This document shows, in pieces, positions 29,461 to 39,380 of a stretch of DNA of 64,000 nt. Location: assembly GCF_000011385.1 (NCBI RefSeq), contig NC_005125.1:1116001-1180000 (forward strand), in the 5' to 3' direction. The notes beneath the pieces were generated by a model. The model was not told the DNA's origin, searched no databases, and saw only the letters and a list, made by a program, of their open reading frames with translations. Numbering within the stretch: the stretch's first letter is position 1; every line of letters begins with the position of its first letter. Source of the DNA: Gloeobacter violaceus PCC 7421. Lineage in GTDB: Bacteria > Cyanobacteriota > Cyanobacteriia > Gloeobacterales > Gloeobacteraceae. The position numbers and the translations under genes are program-made.

Positions 29461-30507
29461 ATGAAAGTCTTAATCACCGGGGTAGCCGGCTTCATCGGCT
29501 ACCACCTGGCGGCGCGTCTGCTCCAGGAAGGCAGCAAAGTCTACGGCATCGACAACCTCAACAGCTATTACGACGTGCGCCTCAAAGAAGCGCGGCTCGC
29601 GCGGCTGGTGCCGCACCCGCAATTTACCTTCCGGCACCTCGATATCGCCCGCCGCCCGGCCATGTTCGAACTATTTGAAAGCGAATCGTTCGACTGTGTC
29701 GTCCACCTGGCGGCCCAGGCAGGCGTGCGCTATTCGCTCAAAAATCCCTTCGCCTACGTCGACAGCAACCTGAGCGGCTTCGTCAACCTGCTGGAGTGCT
29801 GCCGCACCAGCGGCATCGGGCATCTGGTCTACGCCTCCTCCAGTTCGGTCTACGGCGCCAACACCAAAGCACCCTTCTCGGTGAGCGACAACGTCGATCA
29901 CCCGGTCTCGCTCTACGCCGCCACCAAAAAAGCGAACGAGTTGATGGCCCACGCCTACAGCCACCTGTACGCCCTGCCGACCACGGGCCTGCGCTTTTTT
30001 ACCGTCTACGGCCCCTGGGGACGGCCGGACATGGCCTATTTCAAGTTCGTCCAGGCCATCGAAGCAGGCAAGCCCATCGACGTCTACAACCACGGCCACA
30101 TGCAGCGCGACTTCACCTATATCGACGACATCGTCGAGGGCATCGTCCGCCTCCTCCCCCGCGTTCCCACCCATGCAGGAGCTGCCCCCTACCGCATCTA
30201 CAACATCGGCAACCACCAGCCGGTGAGTCTGATTGAATTTATCGAAGTCATCGAGCAGGCCCTGGGCAAGCGGGCCGTGAAAAACCTGCTGCCGATGCAA
30301 CCTGGCGATGTGCCCGCCACCTGCGCCGATGTGGACGACCTGATGCGCGAAGTCGGCTTCAAACCGAGCACCCCACTCACCGTCGGCATCGAGCGCTTCG
30401 TCTGCTGGTACCGCGATTACCTGAGTGCCGCTTCGCCCGTTGTGCGCACCACCACCACCGTCCGCCCGCGATGGCCCGCCGTAGCGCCCGTCGAAGTCGC
30501 GGGTTAG
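29461..30507 (+). CDS. NAD-dependent sugar epimerase, probably UDP-glucuronate 4-epimerase
   Basis: 348-residue extended [14 protein letters not shown] binds [25 protein letters not shown], the SSSVYG serine and YAATKK catalytic Tyr/Lys. The GVRYSL..P..Y..SN and [17 protein letters not shown] segments are those of UDP-glucuronate epimerases, which fits ugd in the same operon. The porin gene begins inside its last 37 bases in another frame. Confidence 0.87.
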   Translation: MKVLITGVAGFIGYHLAARLLQEGSKVYGIDNLNSYYDVRLKEARLARLVPHPQFTFRHLDIARRPAMFELFESESFDCVVHLAAQAGVRYSLKNPFAYVDSNLSGFVNLLECCRTSGIGHLVYASSSSVYGANTKAPFSVSDNVDHPVSLYAATKKANELMAHAYSHLYALPTTGLRFFTVYGPWGRPDMAYFKFVQAIEAGKPIDVYNHGHMQRDFTYIDDIVEGIVRLLPRVPTHAGAAPYRIYNIGNHQPVSLIEFIEVIEQALGKRAVKNLLPMQPGDVPATCADVDDLMREVGFKPSTPLTVGIERFVCWYRDYLSAASPVVRTTTTVRPRWPAVAPVEVAG

Positions 30508-31985
30508 CCGCCCTGCTCGCCTCGCTGTTGCTCGGGGCGGAGCCACTGACAGCTGAGCCGGACCCTGCCGTCTCGCAGCTGGCGGATGTGCGCTCAGGCG
30601 AGTGGGCCGAGCGCACGCTTACGAGCCTGGAGCGGCAGCTGGGTCTGCCGGACCCTGCCCGTCCGCATGCACAGCTCATCTCGCGCGCCGAATTTGCCGT
30701 TCGCCTCGGTCGGGTGCTCGCGGCCGTCGAAAAATCGGCGCAACAGGCGAATGCGCTGGATGCCGAACAATTCGACGCCCTGCGGCGGCTGCAACTGGAG
30801 TTTCTTCCCGAGCGCGAAGGGCTCACCGCCCGCCTCGAAAACCTCGAAAAGCGCCTGGACCGGGCCAGGTACGCCCCGTTTGACAGCAAAACCACCATGA
30901 GCGGCCAGGTGATCTTCGGCCTGAGCACCCTCAGCAACACGCTCGACGACGACGAGGGGGACAGCACCGCCGTGCGCTTTAGCGGCCGGGCGCGCCTCAC
31001 CTTCGACACGACCTTCGGCCGCAACGACCGCCTGCGGGTGCGGCTGCAGGCAGGCGACTTTCCCAACTACGGTTCGCTTGCCGGCACCGACATGGCCCGT
31101 CTCGGGGTAGGGGGCAACACCAACCGGGTCTTCAACGTCGCCCGCCTGGAGTACCGCTTCGACCTCGCCAAAAATCTGCGCGTCTACATCGGAGCCCTGG
31201 GGGGCCGCCTCGACGACTTCACCGACGCACTCCATCCGCTGGTGGGCAGCACCGGCAGCGGTGCCATTTCGCGCTTCGGCCAGCGCAACGCCATTTACCG
31301 ACTCATCAGCGGCACCGGCGTGGGCGTGCGCTGGGAGGCCACCAAGACCCTCACCCTCTCGGCGGGTTTCGTGGCCGACTTCGGCTCCCTGGCCGAGGAC
31401 GACGATCTCGACGATGTCAGGCAGACCGACCGCTTCCTGCCCACCGGGATACTCGCGCAATTGAATTTCCAGCCGAGCAAGACCACAGGGATTGGCTTGA
31501 GCTATATCCGCACCTTCAACGCCACCGACACCGGCACCGGCAGCGACCTGGCCAACGACCCCTTCGACGGCGACAGCAAGCGCACCTTCGCCGATTCCTA
31601 CGGCCTGCAGGGGTTCTGGAAGATTTCCCCAGGCTTTCAAATCGGCGGCTGGTTCGGCCTCACCGAGGCGCGCGCCGAAGATCTGCCCGGCCGTCCAGGA
31701 TCCAGCATCGTCAACTACGCACTCTCCTTTGCCTTTGCAGATCTAGCAGGCAAGGGCAACCTGGGCGGCCTGGTAATCGGCCAACCGCCCCGCGTCACGC
31801 GTAGCGACCTGGGAAACAAATTCCAGGACCCGGACGGGGCGGTGCATCTAGAAATTTTCTACCGCATCCGCCTCACCGACCGCATCTCGATCACCCCTGG
31901 CTTACTCACAATCTTCAACCCCGAAAACAACCGAAACAACCCAACAGTGCAGGTCGGCACCCTGCGCGCAACGTTCGATTTTTAG
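30471..31985 (+). CDS. Outer-membrane porin, cyanobacterial SLH-OprB type
   Basis: 504 residues: signal peptide ([19 protein letters not shown]), a shortened SLH-like segment ([14 protein letters not shown]), coiled coil ([29 protein letters not shown]), then a beta-barrel region of alternating aromatic strands ending in Phe (LRATFDF), as outer-membrane proteins do. Cyanobacterial relatives are called iron-uptake or Som porins. The start overlaps the epimerase gene by 37 bases; ggcccgcgatggc-type context gives no clear ribosome site, so a slightly later start is possible. Confidence 0.88.
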   Translation: MARRSARRSRGLAALLASLLLGAEPLTAEPDPAVSQLADVRSGEWAERTLTSLERQLGLPDPARPHAQLISRAEFAVRLGRVLAAVEKSAQQANALDAEQFDALRRLQLEFLPEREGLTARLENLEKRLDRARYAPFDSKTTMSGQVIFGLSTLSNTLDDDEGDSTAVRFSGRARLTFDTTFGRNDRLRVRLQAGDFPNYGSLAGTDMARLGVGGNTNRVFNVARLEYRFDLAKNLRVYIGALGGRLDDFTDALHPLVGSTGSGAISRFGQRNAIYRLISGTGVGVRWEATKTLTLSAGFVADFGSLAEDDDLDDVRQTDRFLPTGILAQLNFQPSKTTGIGLSYIRTFNATDTGTGSDLANDPFDGDSKRTFADSYGLQGFWKISPGFQIGGWFGLTEARAEDLPGRPGSSIVNYALSFAFADLAGKGNLGGLVIGQPPRVTRSDLGNKFQDPDGAVHLEIFYRIRLTDRISITPGLLTIFNPENNRNNPTVQVGTLRATFDF

Positions 31986-32059
31986 AGTAGGTGCCAGGGA
32001 AAAACCGTTTCCTGTCCAATTTTGCACAGCGTTTGCCTGAGCCGCCCCACACCCCAATG

Positions 32060-32285
32060 CCTTTGCAGCCCAACGGCGAGCCAGCCCCATCGCCGCAGTC
32101 GACACGCGTCGTGCACGCACTGGAAGAATAAGCCCAGCCCACCCGCCAATTCTCGTTCCCAACCATGCCGCTAAGTCCGGGGGGTGTCGGGGGGCCGGCA
32201 GCCCCTCGACGCGGGGAGGAGGAGAGCGCGAGAGGGGAACCCGAAGGGGGTTCCACCTCTCGCACCCACAGATCCTCGTGCAAAA
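32060..32285 (-). repeat. Dispersed repeat copy B
   Basis: Minus-strand copy of the family: begins TTTTGCACGAGGATCTGTGG at 32285, hairpin at 32228-32263, then the CCCCGACACCCCCCGGACTTA tract, a TGGGCTTATTCTTCCAGTGCG block and a GCACGACGCGTGTCGACTGC block shared with copies C and D. It starts 47 bases after the stop of the minus-strand host-attachment gene and fills most of the 346-base gap to the convergent porin. Confidence 0.9.
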
Positions 32286-32331
32286 CCAACCGCCAGGCTG
32301 AAAACTATCATCTGGGCAACTTCAAACTGCT

Positions 32332-32823
32332 CTATGGCCGCCGGTGCGCCGGCAACAAATTTTCCCCGGCCAGATGCGCCTGCAACTCAGCCGCCCTCAG
32401 TTTGCAGAGATCCTTTGCCAACTCCTCCAGGCGCACCTGAGCGCCCAGCAGCGGAGCGAGCGCCTCGCGGACAAACCCGAGCATCCGCCGCTCCGCCACC
32501 AGCACCACCTGGCGCGCCTGACACCGATCGGCGCGGTGGGCGGCCTCCTGGGCGGCCAACCTAGCAAAGCGCCGCTCAAACTCCTCCGCGTGGTTTTCGC
32601 GGTGATCGTCGTAGGCGTGGGCAGGACCAGCCCCTGGTCCACGGTTGCGCCCCGTCTTGGTCTCAGACCACAGCTGCCGCCCGGCGGCCTCGCGCTCGGC
32701 GTTGATGAGCGTCTCCCCTTCGACAAGCGTCGGCCCAGGCTCCCACTCGGGAAATTCCGGCCGCTCCAGGGCCAAAAAACGGGCGCGCGCCGCGTCGATC
32801 GCCAGTACCAGGATATCGTTCAT
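32332..32823 (-). CDS. Host-attachment-like protein (AtsD/baeRF type)
   Basis: 163 residues with the family pattern: ARFLALERPEFPEWEPGPTLVEGETLINAEREAAGRQLWSETKTGRNRG, then AHAYDDHRENHAEEFERRFA, VLVAERRMLGFVREAL and LRAAELQAHLAGENLLP. The family was named for plant attachment but relates to eRF1-like domains; its biochemical role is unsettled. It follows a small gene by 4 bases and is probably cotranscribed with it. Confidence 0.82.
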   Translation of the reverse strand: MNDILVLAIDAARARFLALERPEFPEWEPGPTLVEGETLINAEREAAGRQLWSETKTGRNRGPGAGPAHAYDDHRENHAEEFERRFARLAAQEAAHRADRCQARQVVLVAERRMLGFVREALAPLLGAQVRLEELAKDLCKLRAAELQAHLAGENLLPAHRRP

Positions 32824-32827
32824 GTCA

Positions 32828-33136
32828 TTACAGCATGCGGATATTCGGATGGCCCACTTCCTCGACGTACTCGCTCAATACTTGCCTGAGAAAGTCGGCG
32901 CCCGCCGGGGTAATCAGACCGAGGTGGGCAGGTTTCGGCTCGCTGAGGCGCGACTTGAAAACATGGAACAACCCCTCGCGGGGGCCGACCTTCACCCAGA
33001 CTTGATCGCCCAGACCGGGGTAGAGCACCGTGCAGCGGCTCTCATCGCGGGGGATCACCCTCAAAATCGGATCGACCGCGCGGGCAATGCGCCCCACGGA
33101 CGCCAGAAATGCTTCGGTGTCAATTTTGCCTGTCAT
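32828..33136 (-). CDS. Small hypothetical protein upstream of the host-attachment-like gene
   Basis: The ATG at 33136 (MTGKIDTEAFLASVGRIARAVDP) is preferred to the upstream part of the frame, which looks noncoding. The 102 residues are mixed alpha/beta (SRCTVLYPGLGDQVWVKVGPREGLFHVFKSRLSEPKPAHLGLITPAGADFLRQVLSEYVEE). No family recognised; spacing of 4 bases to the next gene indicates an operon. Confidence 0.65.
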   Translation of the reverse strand: MTGKIDTEAFLASVGRIARAVDPILRVIPRDESRCTVLYPGLGDQVWVKVGPREGLFHVFKSRLSEPKPAHLGLITPAGADFLRQVLSEYVEEVGHPNIRML

Positions 33137-33212
33137 ACGCCGAGCCTCCCTGTCTGTAGCCAATTTCAAAGTAAGCAAAAAAGGTGAAAAACCTGGGAAA
33201 CAGCCACCGCGC

Positions 33213-33383
33213 TTATTCGAGCAGTTTGGTGATCCCATCCAGGGCGATTTCGCGGCCGGTGCCCGCAAACGGGTGCTCCGGCGGCAAAAACAGCAGACAG
33301 TGTTGGGTACTTAGTAGCGCAGAATACGCTACCGGCGGAATCTGGAGCCGGGGCGCAAAAAATCTTTGAAAATGCCCCAGCAT
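33213..33383 (-). CDS. Possible 56-residue protein
   Basis: A short minus-strand frame, ATG at 33383 to TAA at 33213-33215, gives 56 residues whose end (HPFAGTGREIALDGITKLLE) is strikingly protein-like compared with shadow frames nearby. There is no ribosome site, so it could also be the surviving end of a larger lost gene. It lies in the 430-base gap between the small gene at 33136 and mscL; nothing else convincing is seen there. Confidence 0.4.
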   Translation of the reverse strand: MLGHFQRFFAPRLQIPPVAYSALLSTQHCLLFLPPEHPFAGTGREIALDGITKLLE

Positions 33384-33566
33384 TCAGACGCAGAGTAAAC
33401 GGCCTCAACTGAAATTTTCGGGAAGCTTGCCGACTGTCCCCGGATGGGCGACGTATACTCACCCACAGGCGATACAGCTCGGTAAAGCAACGCTTCCATA
33501 CAAGAAAAGCAGCCGACTTTCTGAGATTATTCACGTATGTTTATCTCGACCATTGGAGGTTCCAAG

Positions 33567-33983
33567 ATGCTGGACGGATTCAAACAATTTTTGCTGCGGG
33601 GGAATGTCGTCGACTTGGCCGTGGGCGTGGTCATCGGTGCCGCCTTCGGAAAGATCGTCGAAACCCTGGTTTCAGGATTCATCACCCCGCTGATTGCCGC
33701 CATCGGCGGCCAGCCGGATTTCTCGGGTCTCTACTTCACGATCAACAACAGCAAGTTCATGTACGGCCAGTTCATCAACGCGATCATCTCGTTTTTGATC
33801 ATCGCGGCGGTGGTCTACTTTTTGATCGTGCTGCCGCTCAACGCCCTGATTGCGCGGGCGCACAAGGAACCGTCCCCCGACCCGACCACCAAGAAATGTC
33901 CCGAATGCACCAGCGAAATTGCGATCGATGCGCGCCGCTGCCCTTTTTGTACTTCGGTGCTGGTGGGTTCGCCGACGAAGTGA
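33567..33983 (+). CDS. mscL: Large-conductance mechanosensitive channel with C-terminal zinc ribbon
   Basis: Tension-gated pore in the inner membrane that releases solutes on hypo-osmotic shock. ATG 33567, with ttggagg upstream. 138 residues: N-terminal helix MLDGFKQFLLRGNVVDLAVGVVIGAAFGKIV, first pore helix, periplasmic loop, second helix (INAIISFLIIAAVVYFLIVLPLNAL). The C-terminus carries a CPEC-x10-CPFC zinc-ribbon knuckle (Cys111, 114, 125, 128) instead of the charged helix of E. coli MscL. Confidence 0.95.
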   Translation: MLDGFKQFLLRGNVVDLAVGVVIGAAFGKIVETLVSGFITPLIAAIGGQPDFSGLYFTINNSKFMYGQFINAIISFLIIAAVVYFLIVLPLNALIARAHKEPSPDPTTKKCPECTSEIAIDARRCPFCTSVLVGSPTK

Positions 33984-34116
33984 GCCGCAGCATTCCCGAA
34001 TTTTTTACCGTCAGCCGGCAACTATGGAGCTGTCTCCCGTCCGCGATCAAAAAAGAAAACGTCGCGCGCCGAGCCGATCGGGTACTTCCACTTTTGGGTT
34101 CTCCGGTTCTTTGGTC

Positions 34117-34335
34117 TTGCACGACAGTCTGTGGAGCGAGAGGCGGAACCCCCTTCGGGTTCCCCTCTCGCGCTCTCCCCCTCCCCGCGTCGAGGGGCTG
34201 CCGGCCCCCCGACACCCCCCGGACTTCAAGGCACGGCTGGGAACGAGACTCTGTGGGTGGGCTGGGCTTATTCTTTTAGGGCCTGCACGACGCGTGTCGA
34301 CTGCGGCGATGGGGCTGGCTCGCCACTGAGCTGCA
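34117..34335 (+). repeat. Dispersed repeat copy C
   Basis: Plus-strand copy with the hairpin at 34136-34171, identical in 36 bases to copies A and D, followed by the CCCCGACACCCCCCGGACTT tract, the GGGCTTATTCTT block and the GCACGACGCGTGTCGACTGC block. It begins 134 bases after the mscL stop. The 409-base gap between mscL and folC holds no other recognised feature. Confidence 0.9.
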
Positions 34336-34392
34336 GGAGTGTCCAGTGCGTCACAATAGTCCAAATAATGTAGATATCTACTACCCAAACCA

Positions 34393-35634
34393 ATGACGGC
34401 TGGAGGTTATCTCGATCACCTGCAAAAATTTGGCGTTCACCTGGGCTTGGAGCGCATCCAGGCGCTGCTTAAGCGCCTGGGGGAGCCGCAGGTTGCCTTC
34501 CAAGCCGTGCATGTGGCGGGGACCAATGGTAAAGGCTCGGTCTGCGCTTATCTGAGCCATATTTTGCAGACGGCCGGGTATCGGACGGGGCGCTACACTT
34601 CACCCCATTTGCTCGACTGGAACGAGCGCATCTGGATTGACGGTGCTTTTATCTCGGATGGGGCTTTGCAGGCGTGCCTGGCAAAAGTGAAAGCCTCCGC
34701 CGAGCATTTGCCGAAAAGTTTGGGGGAGCCTACCCAGTTCGAGATTGTCACGGCCGCTGCGTTCTTGCACTTTGCCCAATCTGCCGTCGAAGTGGCGGTA
34801 GTCGAGGTCGGACTGGGCGGACGACTCGACGCCACCAACGTCTTCGAGCAGCCGCCGGCGAGCGTGATCACCGGTATCGGCCTGGATCACTGCGACCAAC
34901 TCGGCTCCACGCTGGCGGCCATCGCCGCCGAAAAAGCCGGGATTTTGCGGTCCGGCTGCCCCCTGGTCTGCGCGCCGCTGGCCCCGGAAGCGATGCAGGT
35001 GGTCACTGAAAAGGCACTGGCGTTGGGCGTTGTGATCACCTTGGCCGAGCCTGCCCACGAGGTCGCCCCGGGTGAGGCGCAGTGGCAAGGATTTCGTTAC
35101 CGGCTCCCCCTCGCAGGTGGGGTACAGCTGCAAAACAGCGCCACCGCCCTCGCCACCTGCCAAGTGCTCCGGGAGCGGGGACTGCCCATTGATGAAACAG
35201 CGATCCGCACCGGCCTCGAAAACACCGTTTGGCCGGGACGCTACCAGTGGCTTGGCGAACGGTTGCTGCTCGACGGTGCCCACAACGAAGACAGTGCCGT
35301 GTACCTGCGCCGCTATCTGGATACCCTCCACCCCAAAGAATCCATCCGCTGGATCGTGGGCATTCTCGAAAGCAAGGACGCGCGAGCCGTCTTAAAAGCT
35401 TTGCTCCGTCCGGGCGACGCTTTTGTAGCCGTCCCCGTTCCCGACGCCCGCTCCCATCCGCCCGAGAGGCTGGCCTCCATGGCGCAGACCATGGGCATAC
35501 ACTCCATCGCAAGCGCCTCCGGTTTTTCTGAAGCCCTTCAGCTTAGCGATACAGAGCAGTTGACGGTGATCGCCGGCTCTTTGTACCTGGCGGGGGCGGT
35601 GCTGCGGGACTGGCCGCGCCTCCAAAAGCAATGA
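34393..35634 (+). CDS. folC: Dihydrofolate synthase / folylpolyglutamate synthase
   Basis: Adds glutamate to dihydropteroate and folates. 413 residues of the Mur-ligase fold: HVAGTNGKGSVCAYLSHIL (P-loop), TGRYTSPHLLDWNERI, VEVGLGGRLDATNVF, TGIGLDHCDQLGSTLAAIAAEKAGILR, and LLLDGAHNEDS in the C-terminal domain. All catalytic motifs seen; usual length. Confidence 0.95.
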   Translation: MTAGGYLDHLQKFGVHLGLERIQALLKRLGEPQVAFQAVHVAGTNGKGSVCAYLSHILQTAGYRTGRYTSPHLLDWNERIWIDGAFISDGALQACLAKVKASAEHLPKSLGEPTQFEIVTAAAFLHFAQSAVEVAVVEVGLGGRLDATNVFEQPPASVITGIGLDHCDQLGSTLAAIAAEKAGILRSGCPLVCAPLAPEAMQVVTEKALALGVVITLAEPAHEVAPGEAQWQGFRYRLPLAGGVQLQNSATALATCQVLRERGLPIDETAIRTGLENTVWPGRYQWLGERLLLDGAHNEDSAVYLRRYLDTLHPKESIRWIVGILESKDARAVLKALLRPGDAFVAVPVPDARSHPPERLASMAQTMGIHSIASASGFSEALQLSDTEQLTVIAGSLYLAGAVLRDWPRLQKQ

Positions 35635-35713
35635 AGCGATTCGTGGCCGCTGCGGCTGGAAGACCTTCGGGACCAACCGATAGCATGGGAAAGATTTTCT
35701 CAGGTGCTCCAGG

Positions 35714-38485
35714 ATGCTCACCGCCGATCCGGCCCAGGACGTTTTGCGCTCGATGCGCCGACCGTTGGATCTCATCTTTGCTCCCAAAAGTGTGGCGGTA
35801 ATTGGCGCCACCGACCGGCCGGGCAGCGTCGGCCGCACGATCCTCGCCAATTTGTTGAGCAATCCCTTCGGCGGCACGGTCTTTCCGGTCAACCCCAAGC
35901 GGCCCGCCGTGCTGGGTGTCAAAGCCTACCCGACCATTGCCGCGGTCGGTGAGCGGGTGGAACTGGCCATCGTCGTCACCCCGGCCGCCACGGTGCCGGG
36001 GGTGATCCGCGCATGCGCCGAGGCGGGAGTGCCGGGGGCGATTGTCATTTCCGCCGGATTTCGGGAGACGGGGGAGGCGGGGGCCGAACTGGAGCGGCAG
36101 GTGCTTGCCGAGGCGCGCAAGGGCGGGATGCGGATTGTCGGTCCCAACTGCCTGGGGGTGATGAACCCGCATTTGGGCTTCAACGGCACGTTTGCCGGTG
36201 CCATGGCCAACCCCGGCAACCTCGCGTTTCTCAGCCAGAGCGGTGCTCTTTGCACGTCGATTCTCGACTGGAGCTTTCGCGAGCACGTCGGCTTCAGCGC
36301 CTTCGTCTCGATGGGCTCGATGCTCGATGTGGGCTGGGGCGACTGGATTTACTATCTCGGGGATGACCCCCGCACCGAGAGCATCGTCATCTACATGGAA
36401 TCGATCGGCGACGCGCGCTCGTTTTTGTCGGCGGCGCGGGAGGTGGCCTACACCAAGCCGATCATCGTCATCAAGGCGGGCCGGACTGCGGCGGCGGCCC
36501 AGGCCGCCACCAGCCACACGGGTGCCCTCACCGGCAGCGACGAGGTGCTGGATGCCGCCTTCCGGCGCACGGGCGTTCTGCGGGTGGCGAGCATCTCGGA
36601 GCTGTTCAATATGGCCGAAGTGCTCGCCAAACAGCCGCGTCCGCGGGGGCGCCGGCTCACCATCCTCACCAACGCGGGCGGGCCGGGGGTGCTCGCCACC
36701 GACGCCCTCGTCGGCGCGGGGGGCGAACTGGCGGCACTGTCGCCCGAGACCGTCGCCGAACTGGACAAACTGCTGCCCGACCACTGGAGCCACGGCAATC
36801 CGATCGACATTTTGGGCGACGCCGAACCCGAGCGTTACACCCAGGCGCTCGCCGCCGCCGCCCGCGATCCGGGTAGCGACGGGCTTTTGGTGATCCTCAC
36901 CCCCCAGGCGATGAGCCAACCCACCGAGACCGCCCGTCAACTGGTCGAATGCGCCCGTGAACTGCACCACAAGCCGATTTTGGCCAGTTGGATGGGAGGA
37001 GCGGAAGTGGCGGCGGGAGAAGCGTTGCTCAACCGCGCGGGCGTTCCCACCTACACCTATCCAGATACCGCCGCGCGCATCTTCAACTACATGGGGCTCT
37101 ACAGCTACAACCTGCGCGACATCTACGAGACGCCCTCCGCCACAGAAGCGGACACAGGCATCGAGCGGGCCGCCGCCGAAGGGATACTCACCGCCGCCCG
37201 GCAAGCGGGCAGGACGCTGCTCACCGAATTCGAGGCCAAAGCGCTGCTGGCTGCCTACGGCATCCCGACGGTCGAGACGCGCGTAGCAGCGGACGAAGAG
37301 GCGGCCGTCGCCGCCGCGGGGGCGATCGGCTACCCGGTGGTTGTAAAGCTGCACTCCGAGACGATTACCCACAAAACCGACGTGCAGGGGGTGCACCTGA
37401 ACCTGGGGGACGCAGAGGCCGTGCGCGCCGCCTACCGCGCCGTCGCCGGGGCGGTGGAAGTGCAGGAACGGGCGGGCAAACTCCAACCCTCCCCGCAGAA
37501 ACCCCATTTTCTGGGGGTGAGCGTGCAGCCGATGGTTCGCCTCGACGGCTACGAACTGATCCTGGGCAGCAGCATCGACGCCCAATTCGGGCCGGTGCTG
37601 CTCTTCGGCACCGGCGGACAACTGGTCGAAGTCTTCAAAGACCGCGCCCTCGGTCTGCCACCCCTCAACACCACCCTGGCACGGCGGATGATGGAGCAGA
37701 CGCGGATCTATGGGGCGCTGCTGGGGGTGCGCGGCCGGGGGCCCGTGGATCTCGCCGCCCTGGAGCGGCTCCTGGTGCGCTTCAGCCAACTGGTCACCGA
37801 GCAGCCGCGCATCCGCGAAATCGATATCAATCCATTACTGGCCCGACCCGGCGACAGCGACGCCCCGACGCTGATTGCCCTCGACGCCCGCGTCGTGCTG
37901 CACCCGGAAACGATTCCCGACGGCGATCTGCCCCGGCCCGCCATCCGGCCCTACCCCCTCCAGTACCGCACCCCCTGGACCTTGCGCGACGGGACCGAAG
38001 TGCTCATCGAACCGATCCGGCCGGAGGACGAACCGCTCGCGGTGCACTTCCACGAGAGCCTCTCGACTGAAAGCGTCTACCAGCGCTACTTCCAGATTCT
38101 CAAGCTCAGCCGCCGCGTCGCCCACGAACGCCTCGCCCGGCTTTGCTTTATCGATTACGACCGGGAGATGGCCCTGGTGGCCAAAATTCACGACCCCAAA
38201 AGCGGGCGGGCGCAGATCGTCGCCGTGGGGCGGCTCAGCAAAATCCCCGGCACCACCCGGGCGGAATTTTCGATGATGGTCAGCGACCGGCTCCACGGCC
38301 AGGGACTGGGCACCGAAATGCTCAAACGGCTCATCGCCGTGGCCCGCGACGAAAACCTCGGCGCCATCCGCGCCGAAATCTTGACCACCAACCTGGTGAT
38401 GCAGCGCATTTGCACCCGACTCGGATTTGAACTGGTCGAACGGCCGGGCGACCCCGTCCAGCTCGCCGTGCTCGAACTAACCTGA
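35714..38485 (+). CDS. NDP-forming acyl-CoA synthetase fused to GNAT acetyltransferase
   Basis: 923 residues in the Pat-like order: CoA-binding Rossmann domain ([22 protein letters not shown]), succinyl-CoA-ligase-type domains with the phosphohistidine loop ATSHTGAL (His about 267), an ATP-grasp domain (about 480-720; [26 protein letters not shown]) and a C-terminal GNAT domain from about 750 ([37 protein letters not shown]). Similar fusions regulate acetyl-CoA synthetase by lysine acetylation. Whether the synthetase half is active is not decidable here. Start ATG 35714, alternative ATG 35753. Confidence 0.88.
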   Translation: MLTADPAQDVLRSMRRPLDLIFAPKSVAVIGATDRPGSVGRTILANLLSNPFGGTVFPVNPKRPAVLGVKAYPTIAAVGERVELAIVVTPAATVPGVIRACAEAGVPGAIVISAGFRETGEAGAELERQVLAEARKGGMRIVGPNCLGVMNPHLGFNGTFAGAMANPGNLAFLSQSGALCTSILDWSFREHVGFSAFVSMGSMLDVGWGDWIYYLGDDPRTESIVIYMESIGDARSFLSAAREVAYTKPIIVIKAGRTAAAAQAATSHTGALTGSDEVLDAAFRRTGVLRVASISELFNMAEVLAKQPRPRGRRLTILTNAGGPGVLATDALVGAGGELAALSPETVAELDKLLPDHWSHGNPIDILGDAEPERYTQALAAAARDPGSDGLLVILTPQAMSQPTETARQLVECARELHHKPILASWMGGAEVAAGEALLNRAGVPTYTYPDTAARIFNYMGLYSYNLRDIYETPSATEADTGIERAAAEGILTAARQAGRTLLTEFEAKALLAAYGIPTVETRVAADEEAAVAAAGAIGYPVVVKLHSETITHKTDVQGVHLNLGDAEAVRAAYRAVAGAVEVQERAGKLQPSPQKPHFLGVSVQPMVRLDGYELILGSSIDAQFGPVLLFGTGGQLVEVFKDRALGLPPLNTTLARRMMEQTRIYGALLGVRGRGPVDLAALERLLVRFSQLVTEQPRIREIDINPLLARPGDSDAPTLIALDARVVLHPETIPDGDLPRPAIRPYPLQYRTPWTLRDGTEVLIEPIRPEDEPLAVHFHESLSTESVYQRYFQILKLSRRVAHERLARLCFIDYDREMALVAKIHDPKSGRAQIVAVGRLSKIPGTTRAEFSMMVSDRLHGQGLGTEMLKRLIAVARDENLGAIRAEILTTNLVMQRICTRLGFELVERPGDPVQLAVLELT

Positions 38486-38489
38486 GGCT

Positions 38490-38564
38490 ATTAATTACTT
38501 AGTTGACAGGTCCACGGAGCGGGCGGTAGGCTGAGCGCAAGAGCAATTAATAATTTAGTAGACA
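38490..38564 (+). promoter_or_regulatory. Promoter flanked by two 19-bp direct repeats (putative repressor operators)
   Basis: Direct repeats at 38490-38508 and 38546-38564 match in 16 of 19 positions (ATTAATtAcTTAGTtGACA type), 56 bases apart. The first contains TTGACA (38503-38508), followed 18 bases later by TAGGCT (38527-38532), a plausible -35/-10 pair; the second repeat would lie just after the transcription start. Two sites covering the -35 and the start suggest a repressor. A downstream M56 peptidase points to the BlaI/MecI class, but no such regulator gene is in the window. Confidence 0.55.
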
Positions 38565-38617
38565 CGGGCAATTCACGGTTGTTGCGCCTTTTCGGCCCTA
38601 TGCGATTTTTCTGCCCC

Positions 38618-39328
38618 ATGAGCACCGACTACCGACCGCTGATCCAGTTGGAGAACGTTTCGAGGGTTTTTGTCACCGATGCCGTGGAGACGCGCGCCCT
38701 TTCGGAGGTGAGTCTGACGGTCGGGGCGGGCGAGTACGTGGCGATCGCCGGTCCGAGCGGTTGCGGCAAGTCTTCGTTGCTGTCGATTTTGGGCCTGCTC
38801 GATACACCCACCGGCGGCGAGTATTTTTTTGAAGGAAAGCCGATGTCCCGGCTTGGCCCCAGCGAGCGTTCGCGCCTGCGCAACCGCCGCATCGGCTTTA
38901 TCTTTCAGGCGTTCAATCTGATTGGCGATTTGAGTGTCGCTGAGAACGTCGAATTGCCCTTGACTTACCGGGGGCTTGCGGCCGGCGAACGCGAGCGGCG
39001 CGTCGAAGCGGCCCTGGAGTGCGTCGGCCTCGCCCACCGCCGCAAACACTGTCCGGCCCAACTGTCGGGCGGCCAGCAGCAGCGCGTCGCCGTCGCCCGC
39101 GCCCTGGCGGGAAGGCCGCCGCTTTTGCTGGCGGACGAGCCGACCGGCAACCTCGATTCGGCCAACGGTGAAACGGTGATGGAGCTTCTGGGCGAATTGC
39201 ACCGGGGCGGCACCACCATCTGCATCGTCACCCACGATCCGCGCTTTGCCCGCTGCGCGAGCCGCACCATCCACCTGCTGGACGGGCGCGTCGTCCATTC
39301 GGATGCCGTGCCGGTGCAAGCCCAGTGA
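38618..39328 (+). CDS. ABC transporter ATPase, LolD/MacB type
   Basis: 236 residues from ATG 38618 (ATG 38600 and TTG 38579 are possible earlier starts; none has a clear ribosome site). Walker A GPSGCGKSSLL, Q-loop FQAFNLIGDLSVAENVELPL, signature LSGGQQQRVAVARAL, Walker B LLLADEPTGNLD, switch THD. The AFNLI and TGNLDS segments are typical of the MacB/LolD/FtsE group. No permease gene is adjacent; the next gene is a membrane metallopeptidase, 52 bases downstream. Confidence 0.88.
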   Translation: MSTDYRPLIQLENVSRVFVTDAVETRALSEVSLTVGAGEYVAIAGPSGCGKSSLLSILGLLDTPTGGEYFFEGKPMSRLGPSERSRLRNRRIGFIFQAFNLIGDLSVAENVELPLTYRGLAAGERERRVEAALECVGLAHRRKHCPAQLSGGQQQRVAVARALAGRPPLLLADEPTGNLDSANGETVMELLGELHRGGTTICIVTHDPRFARCASRTIHLLDGRVVHSDAVPVQAQ

Positions 39329-39380
39329 AACGCACTCAAAAAGTACCCGCTCCACCGCTTCCTACACCCAACGAGCCGCC

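Noticed and set aside
33166-33534. 122-codon minus-strand frame upstream of mscL
   Set aside because: Low-complexity shadow; the protein-like signal here is in a different frame (33213-33383).
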